Counted from the stretch's first letter, positions 1 through 9,452 are shown. The stretch is 64,000 nucleotides of DNA from Altericroceibacterium spongiae (GCF_003610805.1 NZ_RAPF01000002.1:372001-436000), one strand, 5' to 3'. A program made the numbers and translations. Notes: generated by a model from the sequence alone, not told the origin.

Positions 1-57
1 GCGGGCTGCTGCCTCAAGCATCTTTTCCGATGCCGTGTCTTCAGTCGCACTACCCAC
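1..57 (-). CDS. Partial CDS, first 19 codons of an unknown protein running off the left edge
   Basis: Directly downstream of the giant primase-RT gene and on the same strand, a GTG codon at 55-57 opens a frame that stays open to the window edge. It encodes about 19 residues beginning VGSATEDTASEK. The gap to the stop codon of the giant gene (61-63) is only 3 nt, so if real it would be translationally coupled and part of the same operon. No family can be assigned from so short a stretch. The start could also be the in-frame ATG nearer the edge. Confidence 0.35.
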   Translation of the reverse strand, partial: MGSATEDTASEKMLEAAAR

Positions 58-60
58 AAC

Positions 61-3000
61 TTACGCCTGAAAGTCCGAAGTGCCGCAATCGCGCGGCACG
101 TCGAGCACGTTCTCGTCGGCTTCCCACGGATGCTTGTCTCCCAAGTTGACGGTGCCTTCGCGCCAGCTATCGTCGACGTACAGCCAATCGATCAGGGCAG
201 GAAGGATCGACGGCGGCGAGTAGTGCCACCGCTTTTCCCTAAACGCTGCAGCGCGGCGGCGTAGCCATTCGGGATCGTCGGCAAAGCAGACCAGCATATC
301 CAGCGCTGCCACCGTTTTTTGCAGGATTGCCGCGCGTCGCTGTTCCACGTCCGGATTCGGGTCCGGCGCAGCACGTTCATGACGCCAGCTCGGCTCGGGC
401 GCATCCAAAACCTCCTGGATGGATGTGGCGGCTTCGAGAAAGGTCTTTTGCGCCCCCCCGACGAATCGCTTCCGCGGCATTCGCGCGCGCGTGCCTCGGG
501 CTTGGGGCGACGGGTCGGCCTCAGTAGCGAAGATGAGCGGAAGATGCGCGACGAGCTGGAGCGATCTTCCTTGATAGTGCGGACGCGGCTTGAGGTCGGT
601 GGTGCGGATCGGGTCTATGTCCGCGATCACCATCGCTGCCTCCTTCGCGCCGAGCGCATCACTGTGCTTGCTACCGAGCTGGAAGATCCCCGGCGCTAAT
701 GAGCCGTAAGGCGTGGCGGTCTCCATTCCGGACTTCCAGCCATCGAGCCCGATGAATGCGCTGCCACCGACACCTGCCGTTGGTTCGACAGCATTGCAGA
801 ACGCGGTCACGAGCCCGGCTGCAAGATACTGGTTCTGCCCGAAGATATGATAGTCGGCCGACCGGGACGTCATAGCCGGAAGAATGATCAGGGTCCGCTG
901 CATGGCTTTGCCGCGAGCGAGTTCCGGAGGCTCCTCGACACTGCGATATGACGTCCAGCGAGCGAACACGTGCATGTCGTCGTTGAGCGATTCAACAGCG
1001 CCGGAGGTCGGCCAAGGAATCGCGTAGCGTAAGGCGAGGTTTCTATTTTCCTCCAGGATGCCGATGTAATTGGAGCTGCTGGCGTGGAGAAACATCTCCG
1101 AGCACACAAGCTCCACCGTGTAGGTCCCGAGCCGGAAGGGATCTTTTTGATGCGTCAGCATAGGCTGCCACACCTCTTTTGCCGAAGGCCTGATCAGCTC
1201 GCCTGCGGCCGGCGAAGGATAGCGCTTGCGCCGGACCGCGCACTGAATTTGGATTTTGTCTTCGGAGGCCCAAGCGTCGATGCAGGTTATTAGGGCCGAA
1301 TGCATTTCCCACTCGATGGTGCCGGGTGCCCCGGGCGTGACTGGCCGGAAGAATGGAGAAGGCCCGTTCGACGGGATGGTCGTCGAGATCGACGCGCCAT
1401 CGGGAACCCTGAACGTTCCGCACCAGATGGTAAGCGACAAGTTCATCGCGGCAAGCTGGCGCGTCAGCCAATTCACCGTCTCGGGCCGCATGCTGTATTC
1501 TGGAAGTACGAGACCATCCACTTCGAAGCGGGCGCAGGCGCGCAGCACTTCGCGCATGATCGCCCGCCGCCGGCCTTCGGCAACAGATTGGAAAACGCCG
1601 CCACGGTTTACCGTCTTCGCATCAATCGCCTTCCCATCGAGACCGCGCAAACCTTCATGCTTTCCACCTCCCGTGCCCGGTGCGTAATAGGTGTCGGCGA
1701 CATCCCATTGCACTATCGCGACCCGTTGGAGGCCCTGGGCACGCTTGGCTCGTTGGCGCCATAGCCCGTCTTGCCATTGAAAGATGCGGGCCATCGCATC
1801 GGCGGGCGCCAATGCGGAGGATGGTTCTTTACCGCTTGGTGGCAGCGCCGCAAGGTGCGCCTCGGGGACCGACTGAATGGGTCGAGAACTACTCCCAGCT
1901 CTTGCATCATCTCCTTGAGCGACTGAGTCGCTTACAGGCGAACTGGTCTGCGCTCCTTGGCTCGATGCCACAGTCGGAGCTTGATCTGCCTCGGCCGGCC
2001 CGATTTCGACCGGCGCGTCTCTCCCGAGCGGCTCACTTTTGTCTGTCGGCCCCGGCGAGCCGCAAAACGCCACCTCGGCCAGGCTTTGCGACACGAGATG
2101 AAGTCCGACGACTCGGTCGTTGTTCCAGGCCACGGAGTAACGGTAGTGAATGCGACCGTCCTGCTCGTCGCACTCGGTCGATAGTCGACGCTCGCCCGCG
2201 ACGTAGGCTACGTCGATCTGCCACTCGGACAACCGATGCGCACTGCCGTCCGCTAGGCGTAGCACGGGCCTTCCGTCGACGACTTCGCCGGTCCGCGGAT
2301 TAACAGTTGAGCGCAGGACGTCGATGCGGATCGCCGCAGCCGTGGACAATTTGGCCAAGTGGTCTCTGAGGCCCTCGGGAATGGCGGCGCGAAGTGGCTC
2401 GAACGCGTTCCACGGCCAATCACCGTCGTCTGCGGTTTCGGGCGCAGCGGCCGCGACGAAGGGCAGCAAGGCGGAAATCGCTGTTGCCGCCTGTTCAAAC
2501 CCATCGGACGTCATGCGCCACAGAGCTGGCCGATCGTCCCTGGACCCAGCATTCGCCGGAGGGGTCACCTGCAACAATGTCGACACGAGGATCAACCAAC
2601 CGAGCGGAGTGATCGCATCTCGCGCCGCCGCCGCCGCGGTACGGCGACCCGCGATGATTTGTCCAAAGACTAGCAACATGTGTCGTGTCTGGACTTCAGG
2701 ATCACCATCGATGAGGTTTTCGGGGTCGTCGATCAGCGCGATCTCACCGCCCAAACACGGGGTGACGAAGGAGAGGTCGATCGGAAGGTCTTGCAGTTGT
2801 TCAAGGCTGCCCGAAGACAAGGCGGCCGCCATTTCAAAAGCCAGAGCGCGTAGCTCAGCCATGGTTCCTAAAAGGGTGAGCCCCAATCCGAACGCTGCGA
2901 TTGGAACTGCGGCCGCCTCGTCGACGTCTTCGCGCCGCGCCTCGACGCGGTGTGCCGCGGCAAACCAAGCCGCCGCGCTCCGTCTCAGACTGGGAGCAAG

Positions 3001-6000
3001 CGAATCCCCGTCGGGCCACAATCGGCCTGCAGCAGGGAGGGTTCGGCTCACCCGCCGCGCAGCCCGCGCCGCGATCGCCGCCGGCCGGCCACTATGGTTC
3101 GCATCGCCCGCTGTGCCCAGCCGTTCGTTCATGAACACGCCTTCGGCCGTCGCAGCAACGAGATAGGTCGCCTGCCGGTCGGGAAGCTCGGTTGTGCCGA
3201 AGGCGTTGAGGAGTCGCAGCGCGCGCGCGATGCGGGTCGGAATAGCGCCGTCCTCGGTTCGCAAGCCAGCGCCCCAGCGATCGGCGCCGGAAAGCCGGGG
3301 CAGTACGCGCGCCAGGATTGCGTCGCGGCGGTGTCCGTCTCGATCGAGCTTGATATCGCCATGGCCCTCCAGCCCTGCGATATCTTCGGCGGGGCCTTCG
3401 GAGCGGCGGCAAAGGTCACGGACCGCCCACCCGTACCGCCAGTAGTCGGCGTCGAGAAGATGAACCGGCCGAGCTTCCAGCGCGTTGCCATTCCGTACGA
3501 AGGCGTGACTATCGACCGCTTTGCGTGGCGCGGTCCAGCAGATGAGAATCGCGCTGTGAATATCGGGCGCACCGCCCGCATCGACAGGGGCAAAGAAGGA
3601 GAAGGCAGTCGGAACCGGTATCTGTTCGGTCGCGGCAATCAACAGGTCGCGGTAAGATCCATACCCCCCTTCGTACAACGCGGCGATATCCCGCGCATCC
3701 CACTGCAATTCGAGATCGAAGATCGGCCTGATACCCGCAGCCAAATCGGCTTTCCATAGGTGGAGGAAATCGTGTGTGCTGGAGGTTTCCTGCCGCCACT
3801 GCGCGCCCACCGGACGCGGCGCATCACTGCGCGGGGAGGCAAAGAGCAGATGTCCGGCCTCGCACCAAAGCAGCACACCCGAGGCTTCGAGGCCCGGAGG
3901 TGATGGTAGAGCCTTGGCATCGCTCTGGTTCGCGATCATCCGTATCAGCCGCGGTCGAGACTGCGCGAGGGCGGCGAAGTGTCGATGGGCTACGTTGACG
4001 AGTGTCGCGGCGGCATCGACTTCCACGGGATCGATCTCGCCTTGATCCGCCGCACCGGGAGTCCAGATTTTCAGGATCTTGTCGACCACCTGCCCGATTC
4101 GAGTCGCCTGCGGATCGGCAGGCGGAGCTGGTGACAGATCCGAAGCATCGGTGCCGAGCCGTTGCAAGTTGACCAGTGCCGTTTCGAGGCGGCGAAAGGT
4201 GCTGCGCGTCTGCTGTTCGGAAGGGACGGAAAGTCCGGGAAGACCTGGATCGAGGTCGCCATCGTGGCGATAGAGCGACAGTCGTAGGCCCTCGGGTAAC
4301 AGATTGACGCCCTCGACGGGCGATAGATACAGCATCAATGCTGCAAACGGATGAGCGCCGACGGCGATTTTCGCGTCCTCGAGCACGGACAGCGCCAGAC
4401 AAGCGACGATGGCGACTTGGCAGCGGATATCGTGACGCTCTAAGAACGATTGCGACCCCGCGCCGAGGAAGGCGCTGGCCAAAGGCGCAAAGAGGTCGTT
4501 GAGCACCGCCCTTGCAAGTCTAACCCGCCGATCCGCCCAGCAGTCGCGAGCATCTTCCTCCAGCGCCTCAGGTATATGGGCTCGCAGCGCGCGTTCGAGT
4601 GCTTCGAGCGCCGCGAGCGCGACATCGAATGGAGCGTCGGCCATCCGCGCGCCGACGTCGACGCGAAGCGCTTCGTTGCGAAATAAGCGAGCAATCTCGG
4701 CCGCACCCACGTCATCTTGCCCAGCCGCGATCAGCCAGAGACGTCGGTAGGCGTTCGCGCGGTCGCCGAATCGCACTTCAGCGGCGCGAAAGGCGCGTTC
4801 CAGTCGCTCGTAGATCCGCTCCGGACGCCTGAGGTCGTCGAGTTCCGGGTCGAACAGTAGGCCCAGCGCGGTACGGCGATCGATGTCGCCAGCGTCGGCC
4901 AGCGGATCCATCGTGTCGGTCACGGGCATGTCGGCCAAGGGACCGGAGAAGCCGAACCCCATGCGGCTGTCGGTCAGCCATTCGCGCGCCTCCTCGCGCG
5001 TCATCAGCGGGGGGGTCGGGTTCTTGCGATTGAGCGACAGTCCTCGCAGTTGGAGATGGGTTTCGATTTTTCGCCGCAGGAGTCCGGCGACGTCGGCGTT
5101 GGGACAGATGATGATGATGTCGTCGACGTAGCGCGCGTAGGCAGCGCTGCATCCACCTCGGTGCCGTTCGGGCCGGGCATCGTCGCGATCCGTCGCCGTG
5201 TCATTGGCGCTGCGACCGCTTAGCCCCCAGTCGTTCTCGGCATCATCGTCCTGATGGGCGGCGTCGATGCGCTGGATCTCGGCCCGCATCATGTCGTCGA
5301 GGTCGAAGAGCGAGATATTGGCGAGATAGGCGGACAGATCGGGACCCTGCGGCAACCCGCTGAGGCGCGCGACGGTGCCCGTCTCGGGATCGGCATGCTC
5401 GCTGTGAAAGGCATGGCGAAGTAGGAAGTCGGTGAAGACGTTGGCGCGGTTGGCCGCGTCTGCACCAGTGTCGGGCAGCAGCAGTGGCGCGAAACCCAGC
5501 GGCCCGCCGTCGGTCTGCGCGAATTGAGCGAGTGCTCGCTCGAGCGGCCCTTGCAGCGCGTCGCCGATCACGTCGCGCCGGACGAACTCGTAGAAGCCAG
5601 TGATATCAAGCCGCAGTATCTGCAGATCCTCGTGACGATAGCGGCGGATCTTGCCGTCGAGATGGTCGATAAAGGCGCGCCAGCACTCAAAGTACGGGCG
5701 AAAGATGCCTTCGCGCACCGGCGGGGCTTCGCCGTTCACGATCCCCATATCGATCTGGTAGGCGAAACTCAGCGCCTCGGTCTCGCCCTCAGCGCCGGTT
5801 CGGTAGATACCCTTGCCGCCTGTCCGGCCATCAAAGCGGACGGCGGGGATCCGGTCGGAAAATCCCGCCGCACCAGGACGATCGCGCAGCAGCTCGATCA
5901 GCGCGTACTGCTGCAGTAGCGCGTCGGCCGCTACGGGCCCGGCCTTGAGGCGGTAGCGCCCGCCGCCCTTGGGGAGATGGCGGGCGAGGAGCGGCGCCAT

Positions 6001-7593
6001 CGGACCGTCGCCTATTTGCAGCCGCTCGCGGTGGATATGGAACAGTGGGGTCGCGGCTACCGCCAGCCGCTCCCAAGCATCGTCATCGAGAGGATATTCG
6101 CGGCGCTGCGTGGATGATCGCCCGACCGTCAAGGCGGTGATTAAGTCCGCGCGCGGATCACCCGAGGTCTCGCGCCCATCCACCAAGCTCGGTGCCGCGA
6201 CCGCCGTTAATTCGCCGTAGCTGCGGATCGTCGCGGCGAACCCGGCCAACCTATCCTCGATGGCGAGGGGTGCAAAGACCCTGTCCCAATTTACATCGGG
6301 AAGGCTGTGGGCGATTCGGCGCGCGCTGCTCGCCAGTTGCACGGGGGACAAGCCGCCCGGATCGATGGGAAATTCGCTAAGGCCTGTTCGCACCCCGAGC
6401 ATGAATTCGAGCGCGCCGTACGCTCTCTGGTTAAGTAAGGCGGATGCATCGGCCTGGACCAATCCGCGCAGATAGGTGTCGGGATCGGCCTTGTCCGCTT
6501 GCGCCGGCGGTACCACGACCTCGACCCCGAAGGCGGCGCCGCCGTCGAGCAGGCGCAGCAGCGACAGAATCAAATCGTAAGCGCCATTCAGCCCTGCGGA
6601 GTCGGGGTCGAGAAACAGGCGAAAATGAAGGGGACGATCGGCATGACTGGCGATATCCGCAAGCCGCTCCAGCGCTTTGATCTGGCCGGGCGCCGCGCGC
6701 GATCCGAGCAAGGCAACCGCATCGAAGTCGAGCGATTCCAGGCGTAACTGATCGAAAATACCTTCGACGACATAAACTTGCGCCGCGGTTCCACGCAGCT
6801 CGTGCCGACTGAGCTTCGCTTCGACGCGGTCGGCGCCGTAAAGCGTATCGCGGCGTGGGAAATCGAACGAATAGAGATAGCGCGGATCCTCATTTCCGAG
6901 AGCGCGCGCAGCGAACCCGACGGGTGCACCGCCGCTACTCCCGAGCGGGAAGACGATCCGCTTGCCCGAGTAAAAGCCTCGCAGCCAATTTCGCGCTTCG
7001 CCCTCCGGCAGCGCCGCGGCCTCGGGGCGTAGAACTCCGGCGCCGCACAGCGCCTCTTCGAGCACGCGATCGCCGGACGCTTCGCGGCGCAACGCGGTAA
7101 GATCATAAACGCCAGCTCCGATCTCGCGGAGCATGTCGGGCGCAAACCCCCGACGCTCGGCGATGCGCACAAGCTCCTCTTCGTCGGATCCGCCCCGCAC
7201 GCGTTCGGCAAACTTTGTGGCGCCGCTCCGCCGATCAATCGAAGGCCTCCGGGCGCCTTCGGCAAGCGAAATACCTGCGTGGGGCGCCAGCCATTTGACC
7301 GCATCCCAGAAATCGAGGCCGTTCCGGCGCTGCACGAGCGAGAGCACATCACCGTGCGCGCCGCAGGCGAAACAATGAAAGTTGTCCCGTTCGTGGGCCC
7401 GCTGATAAAGATTGAGTGAGGGATTGCGGTCGTCATGGAACGGGCAGAGCGCCTTACGAGGTCGAGACTCTTTTCGGTCGACTTGGAGCCCGAGGGCAGT
7501 TGCGACCGCCACGATGTCGCTACGCTCAACTATTTCCCTAATATCGACGTTTGCCCTCGGTTTTAACGCCAACAGCCCCTCCTTCGTCCCCAT
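61..7593 (-). CDS. Giant DnaG-like primase / reverse transcriptase / nitrilase fusion (putative defence RT)
   Basis: This 2510-residue protein has several recognisable modules. A CHC2-type zinc finger has ligands C50, H53, C74, C77. A TOPRIM domain lies at about 272-345, with E278 in VVEGIFD and the DPD pair D329/D331 in LDPDSAG, as in DnaG primases. A reverse transcriptase lies at about 600-890: motif A LRLDITGFYEF (D663), motif B GLPQGP, motif C YVDD (D824, D825), with an acidic insertion between B and C. About 1060 residues without a recognised domain follow. A carbon-nitrogen hydrolase fold lies at about 1955-2330 with a plausible catalytic triad E2032 (LPEYS), K2123 (RRKRYPSP), C2164 (LVCSE). 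RT-nitrilase fusions are known as UG1/DRT type 1 antiphage proteins; the primase front end is what is unusual. The ATG at 7591-7593 is preceded by GGAG at 4 nt; a GTG lies one codon upstream. No group II intron maturase or DGR repeats are seen. Function as antiphage defence is inferred. Confidence 0.88.
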   Translation of the reverse strand: MGTKEGLLALKPRANVDIREIVERSDIVAVATALGLQVDRKESRPRKALCPFHDDRNPSLNLYQRAHERDNFHCFACGAHGDVLSLVQRRNGLDFWDAVKWLAPHAGISLAEGARRPSIDRRSGATKFAERVRGGSDEEELVRIAERRGFAPDMLREIGAGVYDLTALRREASGDRVLEEALCGAGVLRPEAAALPEGEARNWLRGFYSGKRIVFPLGSSGGAPVGFAARALGNEDPRYLYSFDFPRRDTLYGADRVEAKLSRHELRGTAAQVYVVEGIFDQLRLESLDFDAVALLGSRAAPGQIKALERLADIASHADRPLHFRLFLDPDSAGLNGAYDLILSLLRLLDGGAAFGVEVVVPPAQADKADPDTYLRGLVQADASALLNQRAYGALEFMLGVRTGLSEFPIDPGGLSPVQLASSARRIAHSLPDVNWDRVFAPLAIEDRLAGFAATIRSYGELTAVAAPSLVDGRETSGDPRADLITALTVGRSSTQRREYPLDDDAWERLAVAATPLFHIHRERLQIGDGPMAPLLARHLPKGGGRYRLKAGPVAADALLQQYALIELLRDRPGAAGFSDRIPAVRFDGRTGGKGIYRTGAEGETEALSFAYQIDMGIVNGEAPPVREGIFRPYFECWRAFIDHLDGKIRRYRHEDLQILRLDITGFYEFVRRDVIGDALQGPLERALAQFAQTDGGPLGFAPLLLPDTGADAANRANVFTDFLLRHAFHSEHADPETGTVARLSGLPQGPDLSAYLANISLFDLDDMMRAEIQRIDAAHQDDDAENDWGLSGRSANDTATDRDDARPERHRGGCSAAYARYVDDIIIICPNADVAGLLRRKIETHLQLRGLSLNRKNPTPPLMTREEAREWLTDSRMGFGFSGPLADMPVTDTMDPLADAGDIDRRTALGLLFDPELDDLRRPERIYERLERAFRAAEVRFGDRANAYRRLWLIAAGQDDVGAAEIARLFRNEALRVDVGARMADAPFDVALAALEALERALRAHIPEALEEDARDCWADRRVRLARAVLNDLFAPLASAFLGAGSQSFLERHDIRCQVAIVACLALSVLEDAKIAVGAHPFAALMLYLSPVEGVNLLPEGLRLSLYRHDGDLDPGLPGLSVPSEQQTRSTFRRLETALVNLQRLGTDASDLSPAPPADPQATRIGQVVDKILKIWTPGAADQGEIDPVEVDAAATLVNVAHRHFAALAQSRPRLIRMIANQSDAKALPSPPGLEASGVLLWCEAGHLLFASPRSDAPRPVGAQWRQETSSTHDFLHLWKADLAAGIRPIFDLELQWDARDIAALYEGGYGSYRDLLIAATEQIPVPTAFSFFAPVDAGGAPDIHSAILICWTAPRKAVDSHAFVRNGNALEARPVHLLDADYWRYGWAVRDLCRRSEGPAEDIAGLEGHGDIKLDRDGHRRDAILARVLPRLSGADRWGAGLRTEDGAIPTRIARALRLLNAFGTTELPDRQATYLVAATAEGVFMNERLGTAGDANHSGRPAAIAARAARRVSRTLPAAGRLWPDGDSLAPSLRRSAAAWFAAAHRVEARREDVDEAAAVPIAAFGLGLTLLGTMAELRALAFEMAAALSSGSLEQLQDLPIDLSFVTPCLGGEIALIDDPENLIDGDPEVQTRHMLLVFGQIIAGRRTAAAAARDAITPLGWLILVSTLLQVTPPANAGSRDDRPALWRMTSDGFEQAATAISALLPFVAAAAPETADDGDWPWNAFEPLRAAIPEGLRDHLAKLSTAAAIRIDVLRSTVNPRTGEVVDGRPVLRLADGSAHRLSEWQIDVAYVAGERRLSTECDEQDGRIHYRYSVAWNNDRVVGLHLVSQSLAEVAFCGSPGPTDKSEPLGRDAPVEIGPAEADQAPTVASSQGAQTSSPVSDSVAQGDDARAGSSSRPIQSVPEAHLAALPPSGKEPSSALAPADAMARIFQWQDGLWRQRAKRAQGLQRVAIVQWDVADTYYAPGTGGGKHEGLRGLDGKAIDAKTVNRGGVFQSVAEGRRRAIMREVLRACARFEVDGLVLPEYSMRPETVNWLTRQLAAMNLSLTIWCGTFRVPDGASISTTIPSNGPSPFFRPVTPGAPGTIEWEMHSALITCIDAWASEDKIQIQCAVRRKRYPSPAAGELIRPSAKEVWQPMLTHQKDPFRLGTYTVELVCSEMFLHASSSNYIGILEENRNLALRYAIPWPTSGAVESLNDDMHVFARWTSYRSVEEPPELARGKAMQRTLIILPAMTSRSADYHIFGQNQYLAAGLVTAFCNAVEPTAGVGGSAFIGLDGWKSGMETATPYGSLAPGIFQLGSKHSDALGAKEAAMVIADIDPIRTTDLKPRPHYQGRSLQLVAHLPLIFATEADPSPQARGTRARMPRKRFVGGAQKTFLEAATSIQEVLDAPEPSWRHERAAPDPNPDVEQRRAAILQKTVAALDMLVCFADDPEWLRRRAAAFREKRWHYSPPSILPALIDWLYVDDSWREGTVNLGDKHPWEADENVLDVPRDCGTSDFQA

Positions 7594-7761
7594 CACGCTC
7601 CATTAGCTCTGCCGTATCAGAAATGAAGGAACTTGCCGATAAATTGAACTCCGGAATAAATTTTCTCAGATTCTAAATTATCCCGTGAAGGTAACAAGAT
7701 TTGCGAATGATGGTCATCAAACGGAGCATTCGAACCGCTAAACGACAGCCTTGTCGGTGGG

Positions 7762-8460
7762 TCATGACGTCGCTCCGAATTGATTATAATCCTCCTCTTT
7801 TCCTTGGCCCGCCGATTGCCCGGTGATCTTGCTCCACGCGTGCCCGATCGCTTCGGCAAGATGCTGCGGCAGAAAGCGCTCCCCATCGGGCCGCGAATGC
7901 AAGGACATGAAGCTGTTTCCCCATCGCCGACAAGGGGCCGGTGCTGCGAGCGGAGTTTCCACTAGAAAGAGCTGGTCGATGGAGCGGCAGCGATTGTCGC
8001 GCATCGAATCACCGACCAGGGCGACGATCGAATGCCGGTCCAACCGAAAAGGTGGGGTGATCAGTGCCAGCAACCCCATCGCCTCCGGCCGGTCCAGCGC
8101 CGTCTTCGTTGCCTTGAGCTGCGCGTTCGCGGCCTTCGCCTCGGCCAAGACCCTTTTACCAGCGATCCGCAGCGTGTTCATGGCGATCGCGGGCGGTAGT
8201 TCGTGCAACTTCACCGTCACTGTGCCGAATATCACCGGCGCGCCCATATGCGTGTGGCGCGAAAACATCTCGCCGACCGCCTCCGACGTCTCGTCCGATG
8301 CAGCCCGATCAGTGGTGAGCGACTTGACCTCGACGATCACATTTTCCGCCGGAAACAAGATATCCGCGATCTTGCCCGTATAGCCGGGCGCCACATAATT
8401 CTCGATCGACTCGCCGCCCGCGGCGGTGAGCACCGACACCATCAGGTCATGCTGGTTCAC
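7762..8460 (-). CDS. PD-(D/E)XK nuclease-like protein
   Basis: This protein of 232 residues has an N-terminal restriction-endonuclease-like core. D33 in KIADILF is followed ten residues later by E44-V-K46 in VIVEVKSL, the D-x10-ExK arrangement of PD-(D/E)XK nucleases. The C-terminal half is mixed helical and unassigned. The GTG start at 8458-8460 is supported by an upstream AAGGTAGG stretch and by its abutting the stop of a small upstream frame. It lies upstream of, and on the same strand as, the giant primase-RT gene, separated by 168 nt, so the two may form one defence locus. No DNA methyltransferase gene is nearby, which argues against an ordinary restriction-modification pair. Substrate unknown. 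Confidence 0.65.
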   Translation of the reverse strand: MNQHDLMVSVLTAAGGESIENYVAPGYTGKIADILFPAENVIVEVKSLTTDRAASDETSEAVGEMFSRHTHMGAPVIFGTVTVKLHELPPAIAMNTLRIAGKRVLAEAKAANAQLKATKTALDRPEAMGLLALITPPFRLDRHSIVALVGDSMRDNRCRSIDQLFLVETPLAAPAPCRRWGNSFMSLHSRPDGERFLPQHLAEAIGHAWSKITGQSAGQGKEEDYNQFGATS

Positions 8461-8461
8461 C

Positions 8462-8590
8462 CTACCTTCGCCTTCTTCCCACGCAGCTTTCCTCGCGAAA
8501 ACTTCGATCGAACAGTCTCACGAAAGGACGCTCATCCCTTTCGTTCGCAAGCCAGGATCGGCACCCCAATTTGATATAGTTTTCCGCCAT
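8462..8590 (-). CDS. Small unknown ORF upstream of the nuclease gene
   Basis: This 42-codon frame begins MAENYIKLGCRS and ends in a basic GRRRR tail, one nucleotide before the GTG of the nuclease gene. It extends in frame to an upstream start at 8674, which would overlap the DUF2026 gene antisense. The composition (LANERDERPFVRLFDRSF) looks protein-like. The immediate stop/start junction with the nuclease suggests translational coupling. No family recognised; it could also be a chance frame. Confidence 0.3.
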   Translation of the reverse strand: MAENYIKLGCRSWLANERDERPFVRLFDRSFREESCVGRRRR

Positions 8591-8648
8591 GTCCGCGATA
8601 TAGTCGCCGTGCTGTCCGTATCCAATATTGGGGCGACGCCGGAGGCCC

Positions 8649-9284
8649 ATGAGCAGATTTCTATTGCCGCTCACCGAATATAATCGAGTCTATCAGGTGG
8701 TTCATGGCGTCCTGCTTGGCATTCCCGAGGCAAACGCCGAGAAAGCCTGCATCTTCTTCGCGACCTTCGGCGCCTATGTCCTGAACCGAGAATATGGCAT
8801 CGACGCGCGGGTTGTGGCCGGGGCTTTCAGCTTTGCTATGAGTGACGCCGACGAGATTGCTTTTTTCGGCAGGATCGAGAAAGACCAGCTGGTCTCGGCG
8901 GACGACGCCTTCCACATGTGGGTCCAGACTAAAACGCACGTTTTCGATTTCATGGCTCCCATCTACCGAGAGGCATTCGCCGCCGTGCCCGGGGCGGCCA
9001 CGCTGCCACGCAAGATGATGCAGAGGCGCCTCGAGGACGAGGCGCCCAGCCTCGACGCACTGCGCCAGGCCGGCGACTTTCGTTACTATCCCAATCCCGA
9101 TCTCACCCAAGAACTGGTCGACCATTTCTTCGACCGGCAGCTCAACATCGACCTGCTCAACGTCGCGACCGCATGGTACGGAAAGCGGCGCGCGGGCCAG
9201 GCGCCAACCTTCGCGATGGCCGACGAAAAGGGCGCGGCGACGCATCTCGCGCTCGCGAACACGACCGCGAAGGGCGCTTGGTAG
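8649..9284 (+). CDS. DUF2026-like protein
   Basis: This protein of 211 residues begins MSRFLLPLTEYNRVY. It resembles the DUF2026 family of uncharacterised bacterial proteins, recognised by overall pattern (N-terminal YxxVxxV helix, a central IDARVVAGAF strand, a HMWVQT segment), so the assignment is moderate. The ATG at 8649 has GGAGG 3 nt upstream, which is rather close; an in-frame TTG at 8628 is the alternative. It is transcribed divergently from the nuclease/RT genes. The conserved H-x-W segment and the size recall cysteine-protease-like folds, but that is only a resemblance and no catalytic claim is made. Role in the cargo block unknown. Confidence 0.6.
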   Translation: MSRFLLPLTEYNRVYQVVHGVLLGIPEANAEKACIFFATFGAYVLNREYGIDARVVAGAFSFAMSDADEIAFFGRIEKDQLVSADDAFHMWVQTKTHVFDFMAPIYREAFAAVPGAATLPRKMMQRRLEDEAPSLDALRQAGDFRYYPNPDLTQELVDHFFDRQLNIDLLNVATAWYGKRRAGQAPTFAMADEKGAATHLALANTTAKGAW

Positions 9285-9323
9285 AGACGGCTGCGCGCCC
9301 TTGGAGGCCAGATCAGGGCTGAT

Positions 9324-9452
9324 ATGCTTCTCAAGATCCATAGGTTGATTGCGGCTCTGGAAGCGGCATCCACCAAATTCGAGGAATCGCGCGGGAAACC
9401 TAGGGACACCCACGCCGCATTCATCAAACAGCACGTGGGGCGCAATGTTTGA
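9324..9452 (+). CDS. Small unknown ORF (42 aa)
   Basis: This short frame begins MLLKIHRLIAALEAAS and ends QHVGRNV, with AGGG 5 nt upstream of the ATG. The sequence has an amphipathic helical N-terminus and balanced charges. It follows the DUF2026 gene by 39 nt on the same strand. No family recognised; the ribosome binding site is the main reason for listing it. Confidence 0.3.
   Translation: MLLKIHRLIAALEAASTKFEESRGKPRDTHAAFIKQHVGRNV

Noticed and set aside
61-7593. Retron, group II intron or diversity-generating retroelement
   Set aside because: No maturase or HNH domain, no template/variable repeat pair and no retron-type inverted repeats were seen. The fused primase and nitrilase domains fit a defence RT better.
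7762-8460. Ordinary restriction-modification system
   Set aside because: The PD-(D/E)XK protein has no DNA methyltransferase gene next to it anywhere in the cargo block.
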